Assembly: GCA_963169105.1 (NCBI GenBank)
Contig: OY720643.1
Location: 102,931,697-102,995,696, forward strand
Source: Ceriagrion tenellum
Taxonomy: Eukaryota; Arthropoda; Insecta; Odonata; Coenagrionidae
Direction: 5' to 3'
DNA length: 64,000 nucleotides
Below, in pieces: positions 31,890 to 42,935 of the stretch (position 1 is the stretch's first letter; the number at the start of each line of letters is the position of its first letter). The notes beneath the pieces are model-generated. The model did no database searches, was not told where the DNA came from, and worked only from the letters and a program-made list of their open reading frames with translations. The translations under genes and the position numbers were made by a program.

Positions 31890-34100
31890 TGTAAAGGAAA
31901 AGGCATTTAGAGCTAGCTCCTCCGTGTATTCTCTCCACCTTTCCGTGATGTGTTCCTGTTTAATTAATTTCTTCTCTGTTTTGTCCTTAATCTTTGATAC
32001 CGTTTGTTCTCTCTTGCCTCCCGATAACGTACTCATATTAGCGCTCAGCGCACATATTTTCCCCTCTGTTGGTAGACTTTCCATTTCCTCGAATTGTCAT
32101 TTTAACCAGTTTTCCTTCGCCCAATTGGTCACTCACCGGCCTACTTTATTTGATGCCTTGTACCTACTTCCTCTTTCCTAGGTCGTTGTTGATGTTTTCC
32201 CACATCCCTCTTTTCTCCATTTTCCTAATCATTTCTCTTTAATCCTATGCTTCTTTACCATCTTTGTTTTCACTGATCCAGTAGCTTTATCTGCTGTTCT
32301 ATTCCTGTTTTATAGTCTACCATCTTTCCTAACTCCTCCTCATTCTTCGCCTATGTTCATTTCCGCTAGAGGATTCCATCCTTTTCAACACTTTCAATGC
32401 ATCCACGTTCCGCATCTTCATCCTCCTCATCCACAAACATTTTTAACATAACATAACCGCACGTTATTTATAATTAGGAGTTTATCACTACTAAGTTAGG
32501 ATCTTAGGCCGTTTTCGAACTTGGCAGATCAAGCAATCTTGCCTTGAAACCTAGTACGCATCGAAAGCTATGACGTCATGGACGCGTCATCACCATGCGC
32601 TTGTTCACTAGCTTTCGAGGAAAGATACCAAGTCAACGAAAAAGGAGACTTGTTATGCTTGCTAGGTTTTAAGTTAGAACTCGGGGTGTGATAATATGGG
32701 CTTGTATGGAAAATAGAAGTGAAGAAACTTTCAAATGGATACTATTTTATCATTACTACGTATATGTGTGTGATATTTATTATTTTTTGCGGAAAAATTG
32801 ATGAATTCGCTATATTTAAAGGCTTTTCAAATGTGAATATACTGATAAAAGATTTGGTACCTAATAGCTGTGTGAATAATTCCATACATTATAGATGTTC
32901 CGTCCTTTTTTACTTCATTGAACCTACAAATTCTGTTTTCCTTGCTCTGGAAGGAAAAAAATTATCCCCGTGAAAAAATTATGGTCCGATGGATAGTACT
33001 CTAAGGTAGCCATAATTTCATTGGCAGGTATAGTTTTAGCTAATGAACATCATAATTATTAATAACGTTGAGAATTGGAGAGATTTTAACTGCATTCATC
33101 AAAGAAGGGAGACAATAAACCATTAGAGTAAATATAATTTGTTTTCAGCTTAATTATGTTAGCTACAACGCGCGTATTTATCAGTCAACAGTCGAAGATC
33201 ATAGGTAGTTAGTTCGGAGTGTATTGCATTAATATATTGTTACGTGTTTTTTCATATAGGCAAAAAATATTATAATGCCTTTTTTTGCATAAAGACGTTG
33301 ATTGTGGTGAATTACAGTGAGCGGTATGTCGTCCACTTTAGTAGCCCCAAGTAATCGAAGCATAATAGTTAATCACCATATTATGGTATATGAGAATTAT
33401 TTTATTCATAAGCAATAAGATTTTAAAAATAATATTCTCTTTTAATTTGTCGTATAAGGCTGGGAAGCATTTTAAAGAAGTAATTCACTTCAATTATCAA
33501 CAATAATGATGGACACGGATGGCGCTTTTCGTATGTTTTACGAGATGAAGGCCGCATGGTGTCTCTTCCATCGTAAAAGGGCTTACGAAAGTGTCAAGTA
33601 AGGATTTCACTTTGCTTGCCTAGGTATCAAGATATCTTGATATCAAGTTAACTAGGCGTTTGCCAAGTTCGAAAACGGCCTTAGTCTCCAACCGTCTAAT
33701 GTCGGTTGGGGCGGGCTAGGGACCCCGTTAGGTGTTAGTAGCATGTACAATATTCCGCCCCCGTTCAATGTTTGCTGCCCTCCATCCTAGTTAATTATTT
33801 CAGTACCATAGCTACCTCGCGGTGAAAAATTCCCCGCTGTAACTACCCTGTATCTCTTACTCCTGTTGTACCCACTATCTTTCCATCTCACCTCGCAAAT
33901 CCCCTAGGCATTATTTCCTTTCTCCTTTCCCTGTTTATTGTTTTCTAGCTTCGCAGCCCTCTTCATTGTATTAAAGTTCCAAATGGCTATTTTGTCAATG
34001 ATTTTCTCCTTTTTTCTTCTCTCTCTTTGTCCTTGTATCCTCTGATGACGCTGTTGTGCGAGGATTACGTGTGATGACGACCGTGGAGGCCTTGTTATAG
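31890..34100 (-). mobile_element. Decayed LINE (family A), split by a Harbinger-like insertion
   Basis: The minus strand gives, right to left: endonuclease start (KIAIWNFNTMKRAAKLENN near 33990, then GICEVRWKDSGY), the insertion 33680-32507, then the linker (GMWENINNDLGK near 32200 and LSGGKREQTVSKIKDK near 32010, then ERWREYTEEL). The same order and words occur in the copy at 44407-46590. The RT core is missing and frames are broken. The element is inactive. Confidence 0.75.
32507..33680. mobile_element. Harbinger-like TIR element, 1174 bp, non-autonomous
   Basis: Perfect 20-bp terminal inverted repeats, GGCCGTTTTCGAACTTGGCA, are flanked on both sides by TTA (32504-32506 and 33681-33683). 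GG-initial ends and a 3-bp TWA duplication are the PIF/Harbinger signature. The longest internal frame (32719-32973) is not transposase-like, so the element is presumably mobilised in trans. Perfect ends in an AT-rich body suggest recent activity. It sits inside the family A LINE. Confidence 0.88.
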
Positions 34101-34947
34101 AGCGTTCATCTGTTATGGCTCCATGAATTCATATCAGTTTTCTGTGCATTTTATTTAATGGCGGAAAGGAAAACTCTCAAACATGCACATGTCTCATTTA
34201 ACGCTTGGCATTGTTCACCAAGGAGAATTGACTCATGTTATATTTTGTTTTGAGTGAAAAGTTGATTGATTTCTCACTTATTGCCCCGAAAATGTATGAA
34301 ACCTACTCCTACCGAAATCATATCATTTATGCTGATCATGCACCACATACCATCGGAAATGATCAATCAGTTGAGTGTGCATTTTTCTAGTTTCATACAA
34401 ACAATTGATAAAATAAGCCCAGTTATTCGTTTCCTGCCGGCGTATTTTGCAATTTTAATTCAGCCAATTAATAGAGTGTAGATCGATGGAAATTATCCGT
34501 TTCAATAGGCTATCAATTTCCTCGATGTTCTAACGATGGCTTCATTTGAGCCATTATCGGACATATAGTGGCTTCATTTGAGCTTACCTATTCACGAGCT
34601 ATGCCTGAATATATACCACCGGGATGGACGATTTGTTGATAATATTAAGAGAGGGAATATCTCGGAAGCTATCGTCTTACCAAGCTTGCACCAACAGGTT
34701 GACCTGCTGCTTCTGAGGATAACCTCTTTCCCCATTCCGGACAAACTCAGAACGACTTCTGGAAAGTACATGTGTCTGTCAAGCGCTCATCAAACCATTG
34801 GCCCCAACAAGAGACGGTTCCCTCAATTCATTGGTGGCGTACAAAATTCACGGCCAACAGATAAATAAAACACGTTCTTTGGTTAGTTGGAGACATTCCT
34901 TTAATAACGGTATTTAATAGTCAACTTTCACAAAATAAACTTTTATA
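34101..34947. other. No feature recognised
   Basis: A 96-codon frame at 34578-34868 lacks an ATG near its start and shows no motif. Nothing else is seen. Confidence 0.4.
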
Positions 34948-35030
34948 TACCACCTGAGGATGACGCAAAAGCGTTGAAATTCGGGTCATGTGTTTTTATT
35001 AATTTGTGGTACTGTAAAATTAAACTATTA
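34948..35030 (+). other. Hammerhead-like motif
   Basis: CTGAGGA, a stem-loop ACGC-AAAA-GCGT, then GAAA occur in hammerhead order (34955-34981). Flanking TACCAC (near 34948) pairs with GTGGTA (near 35006), as stem I would. One unpaired T and a poor cleavage-site fit make it degenerate. Confidence 0.45.
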
Positions 35031-35568
35031 AATCCTTTACGACTGCTAAATATCAACAAATTTTGAGAAATTCGGGGGTGAGTTTCAAAATAGAGTAGTG
35101 AGTACGCATTCAGGAGTATCTGCCAGAATTTTGGGTCAAATGAAAAAATCGAGAACCATGCGTTGAATCCATTGCCAACAGCAGCTTTCAATAATAATCA
35201 AAGCCAAAAAAGTGAGATGAGAGATCGTATGTAGAATCGTCGAAAAGAATTAGAATATAGCCATCGGGATATCCTATTTCAAACAGCATATTTAAGGTAG
35301 TTTGAGAGAGATAGTTTCATAGTCATGTTGGAGACCATATTCGAATTTTGCGTTTTAATTTCGGCTGCTGTGGGAATCATGAGGTAAATATTTTCATATT
35401 AATGGTGAAGTAATACACTTTGAAAAGACTGAAATCCTCAGTAATTAAATAAAAGTATCTACATATCGTAAGTCTTTAATTTTACTCTTTTTCTTTGCAC
35501 GGAGCGTTTATAACTCCATCACAACGGAAGGTTTTTTTTAGATTCTTAACAAATTACTACGGTGACAA
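35031..35568. other. No feature recognised
   Basis: No coding segment or repeat is supported. Confidence 0.4.
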
Positions 35569-36038
35569 TTACTCCGTTTTCCAAACGATCTGAACTCGGA
35601 CCGATCTGAAAATCCCAAGCAAGCCGACTCAGCTGGCCTAGTTTACCACCACGGACTGAAAATATTGATGTTGAACAATCGAATTTGTCGTAGAGGCACG
35701 TGTGTAAACTCGTGCAGAGTTGGTAATTATTATCGCATTCCGAGTGAACCAAACTGCACAATTAGAGGTAGAATTTCGATGTGCTACGTTATTATCAACG
35801 TCATTTTACTCGCAACTACTGCACTCTTTTCACAACTGGTTACAACCCACGCCATAAATGATAACGATTATATTTTATTTCTCAATGGTAACAAAAGAAT
35901 AACGAGGAGCGCCACAGACCCGCTGGTTCAGACGGACCGATTCGGTCCGCTTCTCAGATCGATCCCACTAGCCCGTTGCGTTTGCCATACTGAGCTGATC
36001 CGGTCAGATCGATTCGAGATGGATTGGTAAACGTAGCG
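35569..36038. mobile_element. Short TIR element (family D-MITE), longer copy
   Basis: The left end TTACTCCGTTTTCCAAACGA is the imperfect inverse of the right end GGATTGGTAAACGTAGCG. GATCCCACTAGCCCGTTGCG is shared with 12711-12973. It contains about 200 bp absent from the other copy. A 121-codon frame at 35665-36030 runs through the terminal repeat and is not a gene. Confidence 0.65.
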
Positions 36039-37557
36039 AAAATAATATGCTTTCAAAAATAGTCGAGAAAACATGAAAACTGCACAGTTTATCTTTTGAG
36101 GAGACCTGATTATAAATTCCTCATTTTTAAAATAAAGCCTCTCTCGAGTACATACACATACCATTCCCCATGTGACATGGCTGGTATATTTCGTCAAGAA
36201 TCTCGGAAAGTAGTTCGTTATGAGACTGATATTTTCTTATATTTGGGATGCTGGGAAGAGAGCATACAAAGTACACACTGTTAATTTTTGACGAGATCTA
36301 GGTGTTATATATCCCTCATTTTTTAAGTAAGGCACTCTCTGGAGTGCGTACACGTGCGATTTCCCATGTAAATTGGTTGGTATTTTTCGTCAAAAATCTC
36401 GGATAGTAGTTCGGTGATGGATTTATGTCTTGGTATCAATGAAAGGGTGAGATATTTTTCTTTGAAATGAGACCAAATTTATTGATTTCTGGGTAAAATG
36501 ATAATTTGCTCAAACTACCTTAGCCAGAAATTGCATTTACCTAAATACCGGGTTGCCTCAGTGGCATTCAACTTGCCTCTTTGCTCCATTTCCGAATTTT
36601 CCTAACCCACTGTACCCGGGCTTTGTATCTAACAAGATTAACTGCTCTGTCCAAACCGAAATGATAGACTCAAGCATTATGCCTTGAAACTAGATGGCAT
36701 AAGGTTTTCATGCCGTCAGTCGTGCTGTCATGCACTAAACGTGAGTGGTTTAAGAATCACGCGCAAACTAGTGATATCATCAAAGACGTGCTCATGGAGG
36801 CTGTAAGCAGTAAGTTACAGCCTCCTTAGACGTGATTCTGGTGTGGCAGTTGACATCCTCCCCCAATATTTTGAAGGAAAAATATTATCCTAATGTAACC
36901 AAATCAGGGATAGAAAGTTTACCGGCATATTTTTCGATACTCAGTCTAATTAATCTCATGAAATTAACGTGATCAAGTAAAATATTTGAGGGAAAATGGA
37001 AATTATAATTCGGAGAAATTCTGTGGTCACTAATTGCTCTCAAAAGGCCTTAAAATTCAACTATCAACCCGAATCTCCCCTCACCCTCGTAACATCTTTT
37101 CTCCCAAGTTAAAATTCTCGAATTACGCCCGTTGACAAATAGAAGGGGGAAAATAACGTTATAACTTGGAATGCGAAAACACAATTCTTCTTCCTCTGCT
37201 AAATTATGCTCAATATTATTCCACCAGTCGCTTCGACTGGAAAATTCTTATAGCACGTGCTCCGAAGCATGTTCTCGGAACATGCTATCATGATATGGAT
37301 GCTCGGAAGCCCACCCTTAGAATATCTTCATAGTATTCTCTCGGAAGTACCTTTATGCTCAGCAAATCGTTATAATGGTCTGTTAACACACATCCGTCGT
37401 CATCATTATTTGTCGTTCAATCCTATGATTGGTTGAATGCAGCCCTCCAGCATTCCTTTGCCAGTGCCCTGTCATGTCAGTTCCTCAACTTCCGAGCGCA
37501 TCTTCTATGTACTTTCTTATTTATTTTACCTACATCTGTTGGGCCCGGAAAGCAAAA
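36039..37557. other. Unassigned; a few small hairpins
   Basis: Short perfect hairpins are visible: GGAGGCTGTAA/TTACAGCCTCC near 36795-36825, CCAGTCG-CTT-CGACTGG near 37225, and GCATGTTC-TCG-GAACATGC near 37267. They could be remnants of small elements. No gene is recognised. Confidence 0.5.
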
Positions 37558-37739
37558 TGTCTGTGGTCCTTGTCCAAGCTGTAATTTCTCGTAGAAATTT
37601 CAGCGCGTCTTTCCCTGTCGCATTGGTGGCAGGCTTGAGTACCGTGTCGTATTGCCAATCACGGCTTAAAGTGCTGGTAGAGGAAAAAGTCCTCTGGTGT
37701 GGCGACTTTGAAGCCCTTTTGGTGAACGAGAATGAATAA
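37558..37739 (+). CDS. Candidate small ORF or terminal exon, unknown product
   Basis: ATG 37558 opens 60 codons beginning MSVVLVQAVISRRNFSASFP and ending LLVNENE. AATAAA lies 14 nt past the stop. The RRNFSAS segment resembles a mitochondrial presequence. I cannot name a family and there is no supporting exon upstream. It faces the minus-strand candidate at 37832-37930. Confidence 0.3.
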
Positions 37740-37752
37740 GCAAACGAAGTTC

Positions 37753-37770
37753 AATAAAAACGATTTTATT
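37753..37770. terminator. Palindromic, possibly bidirectional polyadenylation signal
   Basis: AATAAAAACGATTTTATT reads AATAAA on both strands. It lies 14 nt after the plus candidate's stop and about 62 nt beyond the minus candidate's stop, as would suit two convergent transcripts. Confidence 0.4.
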
Positions 37771-37831
37771 CCAGAGGTAAGAAAAAAATAAAAGTTTGAA
37801 GTTCCATTAACAATCGCGTTGTGAGTCTTAT

Positions 37832-37930
37832 TTATTTATTTCGTTCCTTGATGATGTCTGCCAGCTTCCTCAGGTCGACCCTCTCTTGTGGCGCTCCAAC
37901 CAGCTGGCAGCCGACAGTCGCCACACCCAC
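37832..37930 (-). CDS. Candidate terminal coding exon, unknown product
   Basis: The minus frame reads VGVATVGCQLVGAPQERVDL then RKLADIIKERNK and TAA. This is a convincing protein-like C-terminus with an amphipathic helical end. The upstream frame is closed by TGA just before an AG (ATGAAAAG), so it would need to begin by splicing, but the pyrimidine tract is poor. It may be a pseudogene piece. I do not recognise the family. Confidence 0.35.
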   Translation of the reverse strand: MGVATVGCQLVGAPQERVDLRKLADIIKERNK

Positions 37931-38019
37931 TTTTCATTTGCGTCGCCATCTTTGATCTACCGTAGAGGACTAAGGTCTAAAATACATCGTATCCTTCAAA
38001 ATTGGCTGAGAATGAGGAG

Positions 38020-38110
38020 GCCTGGGTAGCGTGGTAGCCTGCGCATTGGCTCGATAAGCCATAGGTCAATGGTTCGATAGCCTGTCGAGACGCTTGTTTC
38101 TCGTGGCAAT
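38020..38110 (+). mobile_element. tRNA-derived SINE, diverged
   Basis: GCCTGGGTAGCGTGGTAGCC (box A region) and GGTCAATGGTTCGATAGCC (box B region) lie at tRNA spacing. The tail differs from the 30861 family, so it is a second SINE lineage or a diverged copy. Confidence 0.55.
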
Positions 38111-38224
38111 ATCAACGTACATCACCGCCGTATTCGTGACAGACTTGAATATCATACAATTATTGTTTGATCAATATAAGTCTTACTCTTTAAAAGTATA
38201 GGCACGTGTGTTTGAAGTATAAAT

Positions 38225-38432
38225 GCCGCTTTAATCAGCACGTTTTATTATAATAACGAATGTATCATAGAATGTACAAGGAAATGAATGGAATTAGAAC
38301 AGGTACTATTTCCCGTTCAGTCATTTAGACAATCATACAATTTTCCGCTTTACACGGTACAATTTTCTTTATGAAAGAGTTCCTGCATTCGTTTGTAGGT
38401 ACATACAAAGGAATGTATCTTGTGAAGCGGCC
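38225..38432. mobile_element. Short TIR element (family B), copy 2
   Basis: It aligns along its whole length with 4667-4871 (shared AATGGAATTAGA and AATCATACAATTTTCCGC). Like that copy it carries an internal direct copy of the terminal word CCGCTTTACACGGTAC near 38345. Its left terminus has diverged (GCCGCTTTAATCAGC). Confidence 0.7.
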
Positions 38433-39101
38433 TTAATACACGAGTTATTATTTTTTTCATTTTCCCATTGGGAAGTTATCTGCATTTTTCTGAAGAAACT
38501 TCTTCTCAGCCCAGAATAGCTAGAATACGCCTTGTTTTGATACAATCAAATTTGTAACTTCGAAAGCTGAAAATGGAAGTTTCCTCCGGTATTCATCGGT
38601 CGTTGTACATATATTGATCGTCGTACTGATTATAATGGTCGTTGAAAACATATTGACTACAAAATTTGATCAAACTGAATGATAACTGAATTCTAAACAT
38701 TAATTCCTGGTAATGTTCTCTTTAATACGCCCATTTTTAAAATCAATTTGGGGCTGAATAATTGATTTTCAATTAATTCATGAAAAATTGAATGGATGTG
38801 TCACACAGCATCTTGAAAGTACATACACATGTTTGAATGTGTATTATATGTAGAAGGATATGAGAACTGAATTTTTCACATTGTTCATTAGTTTTGAAAA
38901 TTGTATAAAACAAATCATATTGTTAAACGTAGCATGAATGTGGAAAGCATACTCAATTCGACTACTAGGCACTGCTCTCTATTGACTGAGAGACAACAGT
39001 TAAGGCATTTGATGAATGTTGACAATGGCAAATTATGATGAAGGTATCAAAGTTACTTCATTATTTTACTAATGTTGGGTTTATTTTCTCTTACATTGCA
39101 G

Positions 39102-39186
39102 GATGAAGATTGAGGAAATGGGAATTGGCATCATCCTCCAAGGAGGATTCAAAAGTTGGATACCAAACATAAAATATAGAAAATTT
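39102..39186 (+). other. Exon-like segment (good acceptor, weak donor)
   Basis: TACTAAT near 39069 and TTATTTTCTCTTACATTGCAG form a strong branch point and acceptor. GATGAAGATTGAGGAAATGG follows, and TTTG^GTAAAA near 39186 could be the donor. An ATG frame reads MKIEEMGIGIILQGGFKSW, continuing to NNE and a stop past the donor. It has loose similarity to the exon-like part of the 236-bp repeats to the right. Confidence 0.3.
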
Positions 39187-39684
39187 GGTAAAAACAATGA
39201 GTAGTGGTGTGGTAAAAAAATGAATGAGGTGATGGTTCTGCGCAGAACAAAGTGTGTTGTCAAGGATCTTGACAAAATCATACCTGGTAAAATCCTAGGT
39301 ACCAAAATTATAAAAATCTACAGTACTGTATGGTAACAAACATGTACGGTGGCATGAATAAAAGGTTGATGTCGACATACTGTGCACAGTGGTGATCACC
39401 AAAATCAAGGTACCACAAATAATGCCACATGGTAGAAAGATGAAGAGGGTATGACCCTCAAGTTACAAATATTTATGAATAAAAATCAATGATTTAGGTA
39501 GTGTTATGTGGTAAAATAATTTAAATTGTCCCAAAGAGTTTTGTGTGTATCTTGTTGCATGCAAATAACAAATTCCCCACAAACAGGTTTCTTGGTTGAC
39601 CAGAAGAAAATCAACCAGAACAAGAGAGAGGACTGAAGAAGATGATAACGCATCCTTGTGAAAATAAGAAGCTGGATGAAGAGT

Positions 39685-41572
39685 TAGGCCACTCGGACAC
39701 TAGGCTTTAGATTTGGACACTATGGTCAATTAATATTTGGCGTAGTTAAGGCTAGGTCGCTTTGCATGCGTAGAATAGTATTTCTTTATCGTTTGTATTT
39801 CCATGTGCTAACCCGCTCTCTCCATAGGCACAGGCCATCCCCAAAGATGGCTGCAGCTTCAAGAGAGAAGATTGAAGCAGATGACAACACCACATCATGA
39901 GGTCGAGTTGTATGCAGTGTTAGGCTGGTACTCTAGGGCTTAGATTTGGACCACTATGGTCAGATTTATATTTGGCTAGGGTAAGGCTAGGTCGCTTAGC
40001 TTGCGGTATTTTAGTATTTATTTATAGTTTGTATTTCCATGTGCTAACCCGCTCTCTCCATAGGTACAGGCCATCCTCAAAGATGGCTGCAGCTTCAAGA
40101 GAGAAGATTGAAGCAGATGACAACACCACATCATGAGGTCGAGTTGTATGCAGTGTTAGGCTGGTACTCTAGGGCTTAGATTTGGACCACTATGGTCAGA
40201 TTTATATTTGGCTAGGGTAAGGCTAGGTCGCTTAGCTTGCGGTATTTTAGTATCTATTTATAGTTTGTATTTCCATGTGCTAACCCGCTCTCTCCATAGG
40301 TACAGGCCATCCTCAAAGATGGCTGCAGCTTCAAGAGAGAAGATTGAAGCAGATGACAACACCACATCATGAGGTCGAGTTGTATGCAGTGTTAGGCTGG
40401 TACTCTAGGGCTTAGATTTGGACCACTATGGTCAGATTTATATTTGGCTAGGGTAAGGCTAGGTCGCTTAGCTTGCGGTATTTTAGTATCTATTTATAGT
40501 TTGTATTTCCATGTGCTAACCCGCTCTCTCCATAGGTACAGGCCATCCTCAAAGATGGCTGCAGCTTCAAGAGAGAAGATTGAAGCAGATGACAACACCA
40601 CATCATGAGGTCGAGTTGTATGCAGTGTTAGGCTGGTACTCTAGGGCTTAGATTTGGACCACTATGGTCAGATTTATATTTGGCTAGGGTAAGGCTAGGT
40701 CGCTTAGCTTGCGGTATTTTAGTATCTATTTATAGTTTGTATTTCCATGTGCTAACCCGCTCTCTCCATAGGTACAGGCCATCCTCAAAGATGGCTGCAG
40801 CTTCAAGAGAGAAGATTGAAGCAGATGACAACACCACATCATGAGGTCGAGTTGTATGCAGTGTTAGGCTGGTACTCTAGGGCTTAGATTTGGACCACTA
40901 TGGTCAGATTTATATTTGGCTAGGGTAAGGCTAGGTCGCTTAGCTTGCGGTATTTTAGTATTTATTTATAGTTTGTATTTCCATGTGCTAACCCGCTCTC
41001 TCCATAGGTACAGGCCATCCTCAAAGATGGCTGCAGCTTCAAGAGAGAAGATTGAAGCAGATGACAACACCACATCATGAGGTCGAGTTGTATGCAGTGT
41101 TAGGCTGGTACTCTAGGGCTTAGATTTGGACCACTATGGTCAGATTTATATTTGGCTAGGGTAAGGTTAGGTCGCTTAGCTTGCGGTATTTTAGTATTTA
41201 TTTATTGTTTGTATTTCCATGTGCTAACCTGCTCTCTCCATAGGCACAGGCCATCCCCAAATATGGCTGCAGCTTCAAGAGAGAATATTGAAGCAGATGA
41301 CAACACCACATCGTGAGGCCGAGCTGTATGCAGTGTTAGGCTGGTACTCTAGGGCTTAGATTTGGACCACTATGGTCAGATTTATATTTGGCTAGGGTAA
41401 GGCTAGGTTGCTTAGCTTGCGGTATTTTAGTATTTATTTATTGTTTGTATTTCTGTGTGCTAACCCGCTCTCTCCATAGGTCATCCCTAAGGATGGATGT
41501 GGCTTCAAGGGAGAAGATTGAAGATGATGGCAATGTATCCTCCTGAAGATTGGAAGCTGGACAATGAGGGCC
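39685..41572 (+). repeat. 236-bp tandem array, eight units
   Basis: The anchor TTAGG(C) before the CTAGGGCTTAG word recurs at 39685, 39921, 40157, 40393, 40629, 40865, 41101 and 41337, exactly 236 bp apart. The central units are almost identical; the first and last are clearly diverged, the usual pattern of homogenised arrays. Every unit has CTCTCTCCATAG, acceptor-like, followed by an ~75-nt segment with the frame MAAASREKIEADDNTTS and a stop. No open frame spans units, so a long repetitive protein is not encoded. Confidence 0.92.
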
Positions 41573-42247
41573 TTGCTTATTCTTGGAGAAGACTGCATCA
41601 GCTCACCATTTTTAACATCTAGACAGGAGGAGGAAGAAGCTGTGTCCACTTATATGGTGTTAGTCGCTGCCAAATGCCTTCAGGACTCCCAACTAAGGTA
41701 TAAACATGCTTTACCTGGACATTCAGGCTCTTTATTTGGACTCATTATGGCGGATGATAATATTTTGTAATTTAAAGCTATTCTTTATGTGTGTCTTTCT
41801 TTTTTGTTTATGGTCTGCATGAATGTGGAATGCAAATACATAATTTGATTATGCATTTAATTAAATTATAATATCTTTGACATTATTTTTTCTGTAAATT
41901 TTATTTTTGCTTGAATTCTGATAATATCACCTAATTTTTTTTTAGAATATCAATTTCGGTTGATTACTTGGCTATATAATGCAATTATTTCTATCCCACT
42001 CTTTATGTATTTTATGACTCTATTAAAATATATTTTTGAGTAAGGTTACCATAGGTCCATCATAAAAAAAGAGGACACTTCTTATTTTATTTTTTCCACC
42101 ATTTTAATCATAATCATCATTGAATTTGATCATTTCATCACTGTGTTTTTTACTTTCGTGCCATGAATATTTGGAAGATGAAGAAATCTCTTTTAACAGT
42201 TTTCGGTTTCCCAGCAAGTGTTCATAATAGCTTAAGCAGTGGAGTGC
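41573..42247. other. Unassigned; short open segment at 41573-41698
   Basis: A frame from ATG 41564 (MRALLILGEDCISSPFLTSR) reaches CTAAG^GTATAA near 41698, a possible donor. I would not call it coding without transcript support. The remainder is AT-rich. Confidence 0.35.
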
Positions 42248-42654
42248 TTAAAATTCTATTGAACACACACTACACCTTTCATGTTTTCTATTTAATCTGT
42301 TCCTGTCTTTGGTCCACTGTATGTTGACAAGGGAAAACACACGTTCTGTATTAGCATTATGACTTGTCATAAAATAAAGAACTCAGCAATTATTAGAAGT
42401 TCAGAATGGTACACATAACTACATGACTGATTGAAATATGCACACCACACTTCACCTGCTGGTTGGTTTTGTTTTCTTTCATAATTCTTTAAAAATTTTG
42501 TGAAATTACAAAATTTATCAAAACACTTTGTGTCATTTAGTCTTACATTTGTTTTTTCATTGAGATATGTGATACAGTTTTCAATGTCCACCCAATTAAG
42601 AGTTCTTGAAAGCTGCATCCATTTGAATGGTTCGAACTGTTGATATTGAGCCAA
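42248..42654 (-). pseudogene. hAT transposase remnant, C-terminal dimerisation region
   Basis: The minus strand has MAQYQQFEPFKWMQLSRTLN, then TKCFDKFCNFTKFLKNYE and YHSELLIIAEFF, a stop and frameshift near 42370, then SHNANTERVFSLVNIQWTKD and RNRLNRKH. S-x-N-x-E-R-x-F-S with RNRL downstream is the conserved hAT dimerisation block. The domain order matches ZBED/ZMYM-like domesticated and transposon hAT proteins. The frameshift, the stop near 42249 and missing N-terminal two thirds mark it as dead. No terminal repeats were found. Confidence 0.82.
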
Positions 42655-42807
42655 CCATTTCTTTAATACTCCATGGTAGTTCTATACACAGCTTTTATCT
42701 CCTTGAAAATGCTGTGCTTCACTTAGTTCATTCTCGAAGAATTTTTAAGTACCTATTGTTACAGATGCTGAATTTTACCTAACAATGAGATTTAATGTAT
42801 TTTCCAG

Positions 42808-42935
42808 GACTTTGCATCAACCAGTCCTGAAAATAAATATGCAGACATCAATAATGAACACTGGGAATAACCTCAACCTGAAATGAACTGATGGATGCCT
42901 ATTTCAGTTTCTACGGCAGAGGTTCATTGGAAATG
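42808..42935 (+). other. Exon-like segment, probably non-coding
   Basis: TACCTAACAATGAG (branch-like) and TGTATTTTCCAG precede it, and AAATG^GTAAGT follows, a consensus donor at 42936. All three plus frames contain stops, so if it is an exon it belongs to an untranslated region or long non-coding RNA. Confidence 0.35.

Noticed and set aside
34578..34868. 96-codon plus frame
   Set aside because: It starts with a non-ATG codon and has no motif or splice framing.
35665..36030. 121-codon plus-strand open frame
   Set aside because: It lies inside the TIR element at 35569-36038 and runs into its terminal repeat; no motif.
39685..41572. CRISPR-like array
   Set aside because: The whole 236-bp unit is repeated with no alternating unique spacers, and the context is eukaryotic.
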